64,000 nucleotides of DNA from Alligator mississippiensis (taxonomy: Eukaryota > Chordata > Crocodylia > Alligatoridae), in assembly GCF_030867095.1 (NCBI RefSeq), contig NC_081828.1, positions 210,000,978 to 210,064,977 on the forward strand, read 5' to 3'. The notes beneath the pieces are model-generated. The model searched no databases, was not told the origin of the DNA, and worked only from the letters and a program-made list of their open reading frames with translations. This document shows, one piece after another, positions 1 through 11,800 of this stretch. Position numbers and translations under genes: made by a program. Position 1 is the stretch's first letter. Each line of letters opens with the position of its first letter.

Positions 1-297
1 GCAAGCTGCTTGGCAGGCTTTAAGGAAAAAAGAAAAAAAAAAAAAGGAGGGATTAGACAAGAACATCCAGAACTTCATTAAACAATGTTAAGAAGTTTGG
101 AAAAGACACGAGCCTTCACCCCACAAGGCAAGGGTTTTCATCTGAGATTGGGAGGAAAATGTCCCTGGGGCAAGATATTCTATCTACTCTTATTCTTGGC
201 ATTTCTTGAACCTTCCTTAGAAGTTGCTGGTCCTGCAAACTGGACTGGCATACCACCAGGCTGAATCGAGATGGCCACGCGTACGTTCAATTTTTTA

Positions 298-435
298 CTT
301 CTCATTCACTGCGTGACCTTGGGCACCTCATTCAACATGTTTCCATTCTCCGCAGCTCCAAAATGGGGATTGTACTTCCCCAGTACTGTCAAGATCAAGG
401 TCTGTAAAATGCTCTGCAGATATTTGTGTTGGTAC
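298..435 (+). repeat. MIR-type CORE-SINE remnant
   Basis: Plus-strand 'gcgtgaccttgggcacctca' and 'ctccaaaatggggattgtac', followed by 'gtaaaatgctctgcagat', in the order of the MIR core region. Decayed. Confidence 0.75.
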
Positions 436-1339
436 ATGTCTCACTAAGCCTTACCTGCCCTCCATCCCCCACAATCATCTGGGAGCCAAATGACTAGCCT
501 GTCCCTCCAGCGTTACAAGCCACATTGGCAAACTAGTGAGTGTCAACATGCTCTCACTAAAACACCTCCAATATATAGGTAATTGCTTGTTATTAGTTAT
601 GGTTTGGGGCTGGTTTGTTTTTCTTCTTCACTGGCACCATCATTTCACCTGGATCAAAACAACAGGAGAAAAGTAGATCACTGTTTTCTTTTAGCCACCA
701 GACTTTCACATTCCCCTTGTACTGACGTCCAACCTGAACTATAATAAGATACGACATCAATCAGTAAAGTCATTAAGACTGCTCTGCTTCGCCTCAGCTG
801 CTCATGTATTGAGGAATTAGATGGCAGAGCACCATGCCAGCTTGCAGCGACCACAGCCTTCAGGCTTTCTATTACTTGAGGTCCCATGATACAAGGAGTG
901 CGAGTTAACCCTGTGCCAACTGTGGGCACTTGGTATGTCAAGTTGCATACTGAACTAGAAAACCTGGAAAGTTGGCAGATTTGGGATGTTTACACATTTC
1001 CACCCACTCAATCCATCAAAGCCTTTAGGCATTGGAAGAAACAAAACACCCCTGTGAGAAAAACAGCCAGATAAGACATCCGGGATGCTTCTAGTCAACC
1101 AGCTTGCTGCTTTTATACCAGATATATGGCACAGATAACCCACCCATGGAAAGTGTCCTGCTGGAGCACGGCAGTAGTTCAGGCAGCTTGGCATCGCCAA
1201 TGATTACCTGATGCCAGGCTAGTCAAAAGAAGATGCAAGAAAAACAGTAACGAGCTGTTACGGACTAAACTGTCCACATGGGAAACTTTGATTAAGCCTG
1301 GACAGTTGTTTTTTGTCTTACAGCATGAGTTTATACTTT
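436..1339. other. no gene seen
   Basis: Inferred OXSR1 intron 2. The minus-strand stretch 678-941 includes VVSYYSSG, which faintly resembles OSR1 exon 3 (IVSYYTSF), but the surrounding residues do not match and no splice sites fit. Confidence 0.5.
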
Positions 1340-3790
1340 TATAACTGCAACTTGAGCCCATTGCTCCCTGTTGTGTCATCTACCACCACCAAGAACAGTC
1401 CAGCTCCATCCTCTTTCGAACCCTCTGCAGGGAGTTGAAGGCTGCTATTAAATCCCCTCTCAGTCTCCTCTGCTCCAGAGTAAATAAGCCCAGTTCCCTC
1501 AGCCTCTCCTCATAAGTCACGTGCCCCAGTCCCCTCACCACTTTCGTTGCCCTCTGCTAGACCCTCTCCAATCTGTCCACATCTTTTCTGTAGGGCAGGG
1601 CCCAAAACTGAACAAAGTACTCCAAACGTGGCCTCACCAGTGCTGAAGACAGGAAAATAATCACTTCCCTTGCTCTGCTGGCGGCACACCTACTAACGCA
1701 GCCCAGTATGCCTGTTGCCATCTTGTCAACAAGGGCACATTGTTGGCTCATAATCAACTTATTGTCCACCGCAACCCCCAGGTCCTTTTCTGCAGAGCTG
1801 CTGTCCAGTCAGGCAGCCCCCAACCTGTACCGGTGCATAGGATTGCTCCATCTTAAGTGCAGGACTTTGCACTTGTCCTTGTTGAACCTCAAGGGATTCC
1901 TTTTGGCCCAATCCTCCAATTTGTCTAGGTCACTCTGAATCCTAGCCCTACCCTCCAGTGTATCTACTACCCCTCCCGATCCCCGCTTTGTCTCATCTGC
2001 AAACTTGCTGAGGGTGGACACTATGCCATTTTCCAGGTTGTTAATGAAGACATTGAACAGAACTGGGCCCAGGACTGACCCCTGGGGCACTCCACTTGAT
2101 ACCAGCTGCCAGCTAGACATCGAGCCATTGATCACTGCCTTACTAGCCCAATGCTCCAGCCAGTTTTCTATCCACCTTACAGTCCATTCATCCAGCCAAT
2201 ACTTCCTTAACCTGCCTGCGAAAATGTTGTGGGAGACCGTACCAAAAGCCTTGCTAAAAACGAAGGTAAGCCACATTCACCAGTCTCCCCGCATCCACAG
2301 AGCCAGTTGTCTCATCAAAGAAGGCAATAAGATTGGTCAGGCATGCCTTGCCCTTGGTGAATCCACGCTGACTGTTCCTAATCACCTTCTTCTCCTCCTC
2401 CAAGTGGTTTGAGATGGATTCCTTGAGGATCTGCTCCATGATTTGTCCAGGGACTCAGGTGAGGCTGACTGGTCTGTAGCTCCTTCGATCCTCCTTCTTC
2501 TCTTTCTTAAATATGGGCACTATGTGTGCCCTTTTTCAATAACCCAGGACCTCTTTTAATCACCATGAGTTTCCAAAGGTGATGGCCAATAGCTCTGCAA
2601 TCTCATCAGCCAACTCCCTCAGCACCCTCAGGTGCATCCCATCCAGCCCCACTGACTTGTATATGTCCAGCTTTAAGTAGTCCCAAACCTGTCCTTTCGC
2701 CACTGTTGGCTGCTCACCTCCTTCTCAAACTGTGCTGCCCGGTGCAGTAGTCTGGGAGCTGACCTTGTCTCTGAAGACTGAACTGAAGAAGGCATTTAGC
2801 AATTCAGTCTTTTCTGCATCCTCTGTCATAAGGTTGCCTCCCCCATTCAGCAAGGGACCCACACTTTCCCTGATCCTCCTCTTGCTACCAACACACTTGT
2901 AGAAACCCTTCTTGTTGCCATTCACATCCCCTGCAAGCTGAAACTCCAACTGTATTTTGGCCTTCCTGACTTCATCCCTGCATGCTTGAGCAATACTCTT
3001 ATACTCCTCCCTATTTATTTGCCCAAATTTCTGCTTTTTATAAGCTTCCTTTTTGCAGTTTAGTTTACTGAAGAGTTCCCTACTAAGCCAAGCTGGTCTT
3101 CTGCCATACTTGCTAGTCTTCCTGTGCTTTGGGATGGTCTGTTCAGGCACTCTCGGTAAAACTCCTCTGAAGTATATAGCCAGCTCTCCTGGACACCTCT
3201 TCCCCTCAGTTTGGCTTCCCAGTGGATCCTGTTCATGAGTTCCTGAGTGAGTCCAAGCCTGCTTTTCTGAAGTCCAGGGTCCTTACTCTGCTGCTCTCCT
3301 TCCTTCCTTCCCTCCCTTAGGATCCTGAACTCAAATCAGCTCATGGTCACTGTTGCCCAAGTTGCCATCCACTACGTTCTCCACCAATTCTTCCCTGTTT
3401 GTGAGCAGTGGGTCAAGAAGAGCATGGCCCCTAGCTGGCTCAGCACTTGCACCAGAAAGTTGTCTCCAAAACTCTTCAAAAATACTTCCTGGATTGCCTG
3501 CGCACTGCTATATTGCCCTCCCAGCGAATGTGGGCATGATTGCATCCATCTCAAAAATGGCAAGGACAGTCCCTTTCTGAGGACAATGACTTGGTCACAG
3601 CGTGCTCTGCCTCTGCTATTTGGTGGCAGATCATGTCACTTCGGCACTTGTCCAGAGGCACTGGAGTTGGCACAATGCGCTGGGACGATGTTTTCAGTGA
3701 GCCCAGCCATGAAATTCTCTGCAGGTGGTGGCAGAGACACTGGGGAGAAGCCCCTGAAGATGACCTAGAAATCTTCATCCCACCAACTCC
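1340..3790 (-). mobile_element. CR1 LINE, long truncated copy with partial endonuclease and reverse transcriptase
   Basis: This minus-strand CR1 copy has its 3' side at low coordinates and is the longest LINE in the window. Protein traces from 5' to 3' are as follows. A degraded endonuclease region lies at about 3340-3790. The EN-RT linker is at 2725-3150 (PAWLSRELFSKLNCKKEAYK, LLNAFFSSVFRDK). The RT start is at 2254-2439 ([20 protein letters not shown]). The RT core is at 1809-2276 (SKAFGTVSH, SSGVPQGSVLGPVLFNVFIN, KFADETK, LRFNKDKCKVLHL). The catalytic FADD motif reads FADE and the frame shifts between blocks, so it is inactive. It sits in inferred OXSR1 intron 2. Confidence 0.9.
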
Positions 3791-4310
3791 AAGCAATGTT
3801 TAGGATCCCAAGAGCACATGTCACTTCTGACAATAGGCAACAAGGAGCAACATTTTCTGCACAGACAAGGCAACGTTCTCCCCCCATCATAACCACATCC
3901 TAGACAGTGGGAAAAGCTGGCTGGAAAAATCATTACGGAGTACTCTGCCTTTAACATGTGTATTGCCAGAGGATTTCAAAAGGTTAACAACCCTCCAGTG
4001 GAAAAGGAGGTAAAAATGAGGTTGAAAAACAGAGGTACAGATCTGGCCAGTGACTTCCAAAACCATGAAAGTAGGAGGGCCAGAAATAAATTTCACATGT
4101 CTAAGCTGTTTGCTCTCTATGTTAACCCCCACTTTTTAATCATATCCCTGCTTGCAGACTTCCTTTACAGCAATCACCACTTCTTCTGCCAAACTACAGT
4201 ATCTTGGATTTATTTTGCTCTTTTTTCTGTACCGATTCTTGAGGCAAGGCTGGTATTTTATAGTTAAAACTGCTATAAACACGCGGAAACACCACTCCAC
4301 AGCTCTAGAG

Positions 4311-4527
4311 CAGCAGTTCTCAACCTTCTGCACCTTACGCCCCACCAACCATTTTGTCAAAAAACCCTGGTCCCACCATGATAAAAACAAAACCCCACAA
4401 CACCGCACTGTTCAAGATATCTGCCGATTCATCTATTTAAAGTGCAAACAACTGACTTTTTTTTCCTTCAATAAGGCATTGAGCTGAAGTCCCACCTACA
4501 TGACCTTCGAGTAGCTGAGAAACACTG
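4311..4527. mobile_element. non-autonomous hAT transposon with perfect 8-bp target duplication
   Basis: 217 bp bounded by terminal inverted repeats: cagcagttctcaacc on the left, and gtagctgagaaacactg on the right (reverse complement cagtgtttctcagctac). It is flanked by the identical octamer ctctagag at 4303-4310 and 4528-4535. An 8-bp duplication and a CAGnGnTTCTCAACC end are hallmarks of hAT elements. There is no coding capacity. Confidence 0.9.
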
Positions 4528-5424
4528 CTCTAGAGGAGTGCCGAGAGAGCTTCCAACCACCGCGGGCGAGGTGCAGGTGCTACACACCCAGACACTCGCA
4601 TGGCCCGTGTGCATTTTGAGACCTAAGGATCGGGAGCCTCAACCAGGCAAATCCTATCATTATCCCTGCTTACTCATACCTCTCCATAAAGATCCTCCAT
4701 GGGTCCTCTCTTGGACTCCCCTTCAGTCAATCCCTTTTCAAAGCTTTGTATTACAACACAGTTGGAGTAAAACTCCTTGATTCAACTGGTACTGTAAAAG
4801 CAACCTTCACTTCTTTTCTTCCCCCTCACCTTCAGCAAACTCATCACCAAATATTAGATCTGCAAAAATCCCAACTCTCTACTGGGCCAGAGGGAAAAAA
4901 AAAAAAAAAACAAAAAACATGCTTGTTCATTCAGAAAACCACACAAAAATGCAGCATGGTTCCTCTGATCTATGCTATTGCACCCACTTTGCCAGGCAGA
5001 TCCTGGGAATAAGCATTTCCCCTTCCCACTCCCAGTGAAGTCTAACAGTCCAGAGTGCTCTACAAAATTAGAGTCTGAAACCTTTATTCCCTTTCTGTCC
5101 CAGCTCACAGAGTGGGCAGTACTTTCTAACACAAAACCATGGATTTTGCTGCCTGGGGACAGACTGGAATGCTTGCTGTAAGCTGGCTTTTGTGCTCAGA
5201 TCCCCTCATCGGTGCAGCAGAAGGATAATGGAGCTAGTAAAACGCCAGACTGTTTATGCTGCTATGAACTAGGGGTATAGGGTAGGGCAGGAAAGATTTT
5301 TTGCATTTCTTTTCACTGTATTTATGCCTTGAGTCCATTTCAGCCTGCCAAAACTTCAGCTGTCGTGCTAAAGAAACCCTACAAATACAAATGTTGACGC
5401 TGCATAACTAAAGTTGTTCAAGCA

Positions 5425-5770
5425 AGAGCTACTAGACTTCTAAAGGGGGTAGAAATAGCTTATCTGAAAGACTGAAAACATTGGGACTACTAACACTAGA
5501 GAAGAAAAACGAAAAGGACGCACAAGATAAAAAGCAACAAATGATATAAAGAGAGTGATGGGAGTATCTCTTCTCCCCGTCTCAGTCATAACACACAAAC
5601 AATCGGACATTTAAAGGTCACAAATTCAAAGCTTACAAGTAAAAAATCCTTCTTTACAGAGTGGGACTATGGAATTTGCTGGCACTGAAGATCACTAGAG
5701 CCAAGAACTTAAATGGACAAAAGGGATGGGACATTTATAAAGATAGCAATACTCTGAATGATCAGAATAA
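5425..5770 (+). mobile_element. old CR1 LINE 3' fragment
   Basis: A plus-strand, strongly decayed CR1 end. It still shows the order seen in other CR1 tails: a segment like 'ctgaaagactgaaaacattg', then 'tttacagagtgggactatgg' and 'acttaaatggacaaaaggga'. No open frame is left. It is older than the copies at 25 and 63.6 kb. Confidence 0.6.
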
Positions 5771-7089
5771 AACTGAAATATTTTGTAAGGAGACCTTTTG
5801 TGAAGTGCATGTTACCCCAGATTTGTCTACCCCTTGGTAGGTCCTTGCTCCAAAGACCTTAGAAAGCCTAAAGATATCACATGAAGGACAGAGAAAGGAT
5901 GAACCCATAAGAGAGGAAGAGAAGGCAGCCTACATTTTCAGCAATAAGAGAGATTTTAAAAGGGGTTCAGCTTTTAGAGAAAACTGAGAAGCCATCTAAG
6001 TGTGGGGGGGGGTCATACCTTTTTAGGGGTCTCTACTTAACCATAAACCTCATGGGTCCTTCATGATTGTGGAGGACCATCTTCTCCCACTGCCATGGGA
6101 CACAGCACTCTCCACCCTACTTGCCATCTCCTGTAATGAGCAAGGAGTGCTGAACAACATCTTTTTCTGAATTTGACACTTTAAGAGATTTACTGTTCCC
6201 ACCAGGGAAGAAATGTTTCTTTTGTTATCTACAGCTTTGTTCTCACCCAGGGACATAACTGCATTCAAGCAACAGAACGTTATGCTTAAATAAGTCTACC
6301 CTCTTTCACAACATACAAATTACTGTCCTCCAGATCCATTTTGATGCCTGTTTTCTTAAATACATGTAGCTACTAGCTGCTGACCTTTTAAAGTCTGTTT
6401 TTTCCGTTTACAGGTGCAGAAAGAGGTCCTTTCATTCCTGTTTTTACTCAAAACTATCCACCCAATTCATCACTACATTTTATTTTAAAATGACTGAGGT
6501 TTAGCGACATCTTGAAACATGAATTTTCATCTTCACAGCAGTCCTGCAAACAAGTCTGCAAAAGGACTGGCACCAAATCAGGTCACATAATTAGAGCCCT
6601 ATGAGAGAAGAAAACGGCAATTCATTGCAATCCTATTCATTATAAGATAAAACAGAGGTATTTTGAGGAATGGGTCAACTGGAGATTAAGATAAGTAATT
6701 AGAGGACATTTTATCTAAAATTGCATGCCAAGTCTCCAATGCAGCGCTTTCGAACATGACCCTTTTAGCTGAAATTGGCAATTACGCAAACATTAATAAT
6801 CTCACTTTCTAGTCTGTGACAAAGGACTTGGGAAGACTCACAAGGACTGGAAGACAGGGACCACCAGCTGCACAGAAGCTGTTAAAATGAAGAAAGGATA
6901 TGGTGCCAAGATCATGGCTGTAGAAGGGGAAGAGAAGTCAAGAACCCCTACACTAGCAAAAGCCATAATAAGGTTTGTTTGCAGCTGGTCATAGGCAGGG
7001 CCCAAAAAGCTTTACAGTCAAATTGAAAGCTTCTTTCCTTGTACAACAGCATTTTTTGTCTCTACAAAGATAAAAATCGACAAAACTTG

Positions 7090-7222
7090 CAAGCATTGTT
7101 CCAATTTTACCTCGATATTGGGAGCACAGAATCTAAAATGAGTTGCCCAAGTTCATGCAGCAAAAGCTAGAAACAGAGCCCAGGAATCTGTGTCCTAATC
7201 ACTGCACCCCACTGCCTAAAAC
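7090..7222 (-). repeat. MIR-type CORE-SINE remnant
   Basis: Minus orientation: 'agttgcccaagttcatgcag', 'agaaacagagcccaggaatc' and 'tgtgtcctaatcactgcacc', as in inverted MIR. Confidence 0.75.
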
Positions 7223-7709
7223 AGAAAACAATCATCATTCACCATGAAGAGAAATGGGAGCTGGTGATTAAGGCTATTGTTACTAGCTACCAAGACCTAG
7301 GGTTGGCAGGGTAGTAAGGGAAAGGGAGAGAAGGAAAGGAGAAAGAAAGGCTGGCCAGATTTTAAGTTAACTGAGGGGAAGTCTGCTAAGGTCTAGGGAC
7401 AGGGGATGTAAGGTCCTTGGGAAAAAGGGAAAGAATATGAAATCACTGAGCCTCAATGGGCTTGGCTCAGTGTTAAGATTATATGTATGCAATGCAAAAC
7501 TGGGAGGGAAATCACTAGTATGTGTGGAGACAGAAATGAGGACACTGAGCCCACCAATATATCCTGTACAGTAGAGAAAGACTAAGTATGAATTACAACA
7601 GTAGTCCAGTGGTCTCTTCCAATTTTAAAGTATTAAGGGGTCCTGGTCAATTAGAGCACAATGGGGCAAACATGGCACATCCACTGCTGCTCTGTAGCAA
7701 TTTATACTC

Positions 7710-7922
7710 TTAGGAAAACTTCTTCACAGTCAGGGTGTCCAGACTGTGGAATAAACTCCCTCCAGAGGTGGTGCAGTCACCTACCCTGGAAATCTCCAAG
7801 AGGAGACTAGACAGTCACCTCGCTGGGATCACCTGACCCCCAGTTGTCTTCCCTGTCTGATCCAGGAGGCTGAACCCGATGATCCTCCAAGATCCCTTCT
7901 GGCCTTACAATCTATGAATCTC
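7710..7922 (+). mobile_element. CR1 LINE 3' fragment
   Basis: Plus-strand CR1 tail: 'ggaaaacttcttcacagtca', 'actccctccagaggtggtgc', and then the 3' UTR ending 'ggccttacaatctatgaatc', which is the usual CR1 terminus. 5'-truncated to about 210 bp. Confidence 0.85.
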
Positions 7923-8690
7923 TGCTCTGAACAGAGTCAGTGGTATGATTTGCCATACTACTAACGTGTTTCTATGCTGCAAACCATGGCATCCTCTAGA
8001 TAGGTCTAACATGGCTCTAAACAAGCTGGTATTCTTGTTGCAGCATCCCAGAGCTCGGCACAAACTCATTTACCCTTCCCCTCAGATAAAGAATTGAGGG
8101 AGAGAGATTATAAAGACGATAGGGACAACGAGTAAGCTAGCCAGACTACAGGAACAAACTCCTCAATATTTTTAAGTTTCCTGTATGAACTATTTTGCAT
8201 CCCTCCCATTTTAGGTCAGATTGTGGAGCTCTCACCTTGTATTACTGTCCAATTAGTTCCACTCCAACCATGGACACTACTTAAATAACTGTTCAGTGCA
8301 AGGCCAATTATCTGATTCCTTTCAAACTTAAGGATAGAGTAGGGGGGAAGCCTACTGCTTGGGAGTGAGCATTAGCTGAACTGATGCAACACGGGGAGCA
8401 CGGGACAGACAAGAGTCAGAGCAGCGCAGCAGACAAGTACTGTGACTGTAAAGAGCACTAAGCTTTTGGTCCATCTACAGCCTCTTGGTACTTTGTCACC
8501 TATCATGTGCAACATTTGGGGTTTTACTGGGAGGAGTGGGAGAAGGTCTGAGTATGGGACAGCACAGTGCTTTGGGCCCCTCGTGCCAATAAATGGCCCC
8601 TTCTGGAAAGTTAAAAGCAACCCAGGGCCAAGCAGTGGCTTAGGCCAACTGGATCACTGCTTTCCCAAACCCATTCACATCACTGTTTAC

Positions 8691-8803
8691 CAGAAGCTCA
8701 TCCATGCTGGTCTGACATTTCTCAAGGTTGATTCGTTTAATTGCCACCTTCTCCTTTTTCGGGATACAATAGGCAGCTTGCACCACAGCAGTTGCTCCGC
8801 TCC
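8691..8803 (-). CDS. OXSR1: OXSR1 coding exon 2
   Basis: The exon has 113 nt. The acceptor is a pyrimidine tract ending CCCCAG at 8805-8804, and the donor is CTG|GTAAAC with GT at 8690-8689. In phase with exon 1 it encodes residues 24-61: the rest of the glycine loop, [20 protein letters not shown], and then the start of helix C (CQTSMDELL). It contains the ATP-anchoring Lys46. The exon ends on a codon boundary. No substitution at a key residue is visible. Confidence 0.95.
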
Positions 8804-11800
8804 CTGGGGAAGAGAGAAATGCACACAGTCAACACCTGTTCCTATACGCCCATTGCAGGAAGGCTGAAAAGTCAGAGATGCCAAAATTACAAACTCCAGC
8901 CACTGCTAATTAAAGATGAAGACCTGATGAATTCAGGCCCTTGGAAAGAAGTTCCATGGTGTTAAGCTCTGCATAAAATCAGGATGCACATATCAGAAGT
9001 GCTGGGTTAGCAAAACAGAAATAATGTAGAAATTCAAGATCATTAGAACAGCGTTGACAAATGAGGGAGAAACCTTGCCTTTACTCACCCAAGTAGCCCA
9101 ACTCTAGCAGTGAGAAGGGCAAGACTGAGCCCTTAGACTGGGAGCAAATATTGTCACAGGATCTCTTTAACCTAGTCTGTCCCACCTTATATTTTAGAAG
9201 CAATCTTTATTTATTTTTACTACCAACACTGCAATTAGAGACTTTTCAAATATTTATAAGTTTCTTTTCACAGCTCCTCCTGTTTGGGCAATGAAGACAA
9301 TACCAGATTGTTTCATTAGAGCCTATTCATTCATTCATTCAGCTCCAATTGTCTGATACCAGCACAAAGCCTTAGGGTCTGGGTTGCACCACCACAGGAG
9401 AACATTGAAATTCAAATAAAAAAAGCTGTTTACAGCCATTTAATGTAAAATTTGTTTAAATTCAGTTAAATAGGGTGATTAAAATTCTGTGTCTAAGCTA
9501 CTAAACAGCATCCTTTTGGTATAAGAGAGACAGATGGTGTTAATAAGCTCTAGACAGATTTATAAGAGAACCGTAATAAGACAGGAGTTATTTGCTGGTT
9601 CCCAGCACTAGCTGAAATAACAGGGTTTGTCCATTAACGGGGCACCTGGACTATTTTACTTTCAACCCAACTCTTGGCTGCCTCCATTGGCGTAACAATC
9701 CAAATTCATGGGAAGAGCAGAAAAAGAGTCCCAAGATCTTCCCATTTTGTACAAATTTAGCGCACAAAATAAAACCGTAATTCCAGCTGTGAAAAAAGTT
9801 TGTTTCGTTCGACTAGCTCGTTTCGTTCACAGCACTTGAATGCTTTGGGGCTAGAGGAAGTCTTGAGAGTTACATGGACTTAATGACAACCAAAACCATT
9901 TCAATTAACCCCAAAAGAGCAGCCAAACATGCATCTGCCCAGAGCTTTGGACACAAAGGAAACAGCCCTCTTCTTTTCCCACAGACTTGGATACAAAGTG
10001 CACCAGGAAAACATCCTAGGAAGAGATACCAGGAGACTGTAGAGTTCATTAACCACTCAGTCACACCACCACCTTCATGTACCAACCCTCCCCATATACC
10101 CTCTCGCCTTAAAACTAGCCTTGTGTTTCCTCTCTCAGCTGCTCACCTCTTTGCTCTCCTGGGACCTTTGCAGGGGAGGAGGACCTTGGGGATGGGAAGG
10201 CAGAGTGCTCTCATTGAGACGCACACTCTGCACGCGCATGCACACTCTCGCTGCACACACTCTCTCTGCAGGCAATAAATACAGTTCATGAGAGATACAG
10301 CCAGCGATCGCAGCTGCTGGCAGCTCAGCGGTGGGAAAGAGCCGCCTCGCAGCAGAGGGAGGCCATGATGTTACAGCCTTCAGCTGCATCAGCTGCGCGC
10401 GAGAGCCAACTGCAAGGGACAGTCAGTAATTTCAGATTAAAAAGGAATATCCAGGAAACACAGGCGAGGTTTATTTCATCCACGATTCTGTTTGCACCTC
10501 TCCTCTCCAAACCAAGCATGCCCGGTGCTTAAAGCTCTCCTAAAAGCTCGCTCCCAGATGCACATTACCACCCCCCACACAAACCAAATTGTGCTGCTCA
10601 TCTCTTGATCTTTGCCATTTCCATCACATCCAAAGCAGGATGATAATGCAGTGTTCAAGGCAGAGGTGTCCACAGAACCTGGGGCTTGCTCCGACCACTT
10701 GTTATAGCAGCCTTGCCATTTGAAAAAAACATTTTGAGGGCCAGCTCCAGTAAGAAACTGAATGAAACTGGTCAGTTTGGGGGGGGAAAAAAAATTAATG
10801 CTATAGTGGGTTTTTCAGTTTGGTGGCTGCTTTATTGCATCCAGAAGCTTCCTTTTTTTTTTTTCCCCCCCCCACCGCCACAAATCCACCCCCTTGTTCT
10901 GTGACACCATTCAAACACAGAGAGCTTTGCCTCCCTTTTTTCTCCCCATGTATTTTAATTAATGCACAGGAAGAAACAACAACCTAGAGCAAGCCTGAGT
11001 CTGATTGTTAAACAAAGGCTGTTGAAGTCATCCACAGGCACAGCTAGTAATAGCTTCCTTGAAGCAAATCTTACAAAAGACAAACCTGAGCACTGGGTGC
11101 GGGAGGAAGAATTTAAATTTGGGGGGGTTGGGGGGGTTTTTGTTTCGTTTTTAACCCCAGGGGACTGAGAGGGGCGTCCTCAATCAAGGTTTCGTGGAAA
11201 TGCAACATCAGTGGCACAACCCAACCCATGGAGCTCACCGTTCTGGCCCTCACCAGAGGTCGAGAGCATGGGGAGATGCACTTTCTGGGTTGCCACTTGA
11301 TATTAACAGGTGTATTTTGCCAGCTGAGCCCTAAGCCCAAGAGTTTACTGTCTAAAGCTGCCAGGAGGTAGAAAGCCGAGCAAAGAACAGAGAAGTCACC
11401 AGCTGGGCTGTTTTGTGGAGCAGCTGGCTTCAGAGAAATTTAAGGAAGAGGTCATTTATTACTTGCAGGCATTCGTTAATCCATACCGTTCCCTAGCCCA
11501 GAGGGCAAGATCAAAAGCTGCTAGAGACACTTAGGTGGAGCAGGCGGTAGAGGGCATAAGACAAGAAGGGTAACATCGGCAAGACTCTTCCTTCAGTGCT
11601 TTGAAAGTGAACCTGAAGCGACATGCGCAGGGAGCAGTGGGAAAGAAGAGGGGAGGGAAAGAGACAGTGCAGACAATGAAAAATAAAGGATGTAGGAGAG
11701 GAAGAGCAGCCAAAACACAGCTGCAGAGACGAGAGGGAGAAGGGATGTGAAGAGGAGAACATTAATTGCATGGCAGGCTTGTAAGAGACAGCCCCTGCCA

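Larger units (their letters stand above)
3791..8690. other. OXSR1 intron 2 (inferred), remaining sequence
   Basis: Outside the hAT copy at 4.3 kb, the CR1 fragments at 5.4 and 7.7 kb and the MIR piece at 7.1 kb, I see no exon. There is an A17 run at about 4893-4909 and a G10 run at 6003-6012. Confidence 0.5.

Noticed and set aside
678-941. possible OXSR1 exon 3 (VVSYYSSG on the minus strand)
   Set aside because: Only about six residues resemble IVSYYTSF. The expected preceding residues (QCHHPN) and following residues (VKDELWLVMKL) are absent and no proper splice sites flank it.
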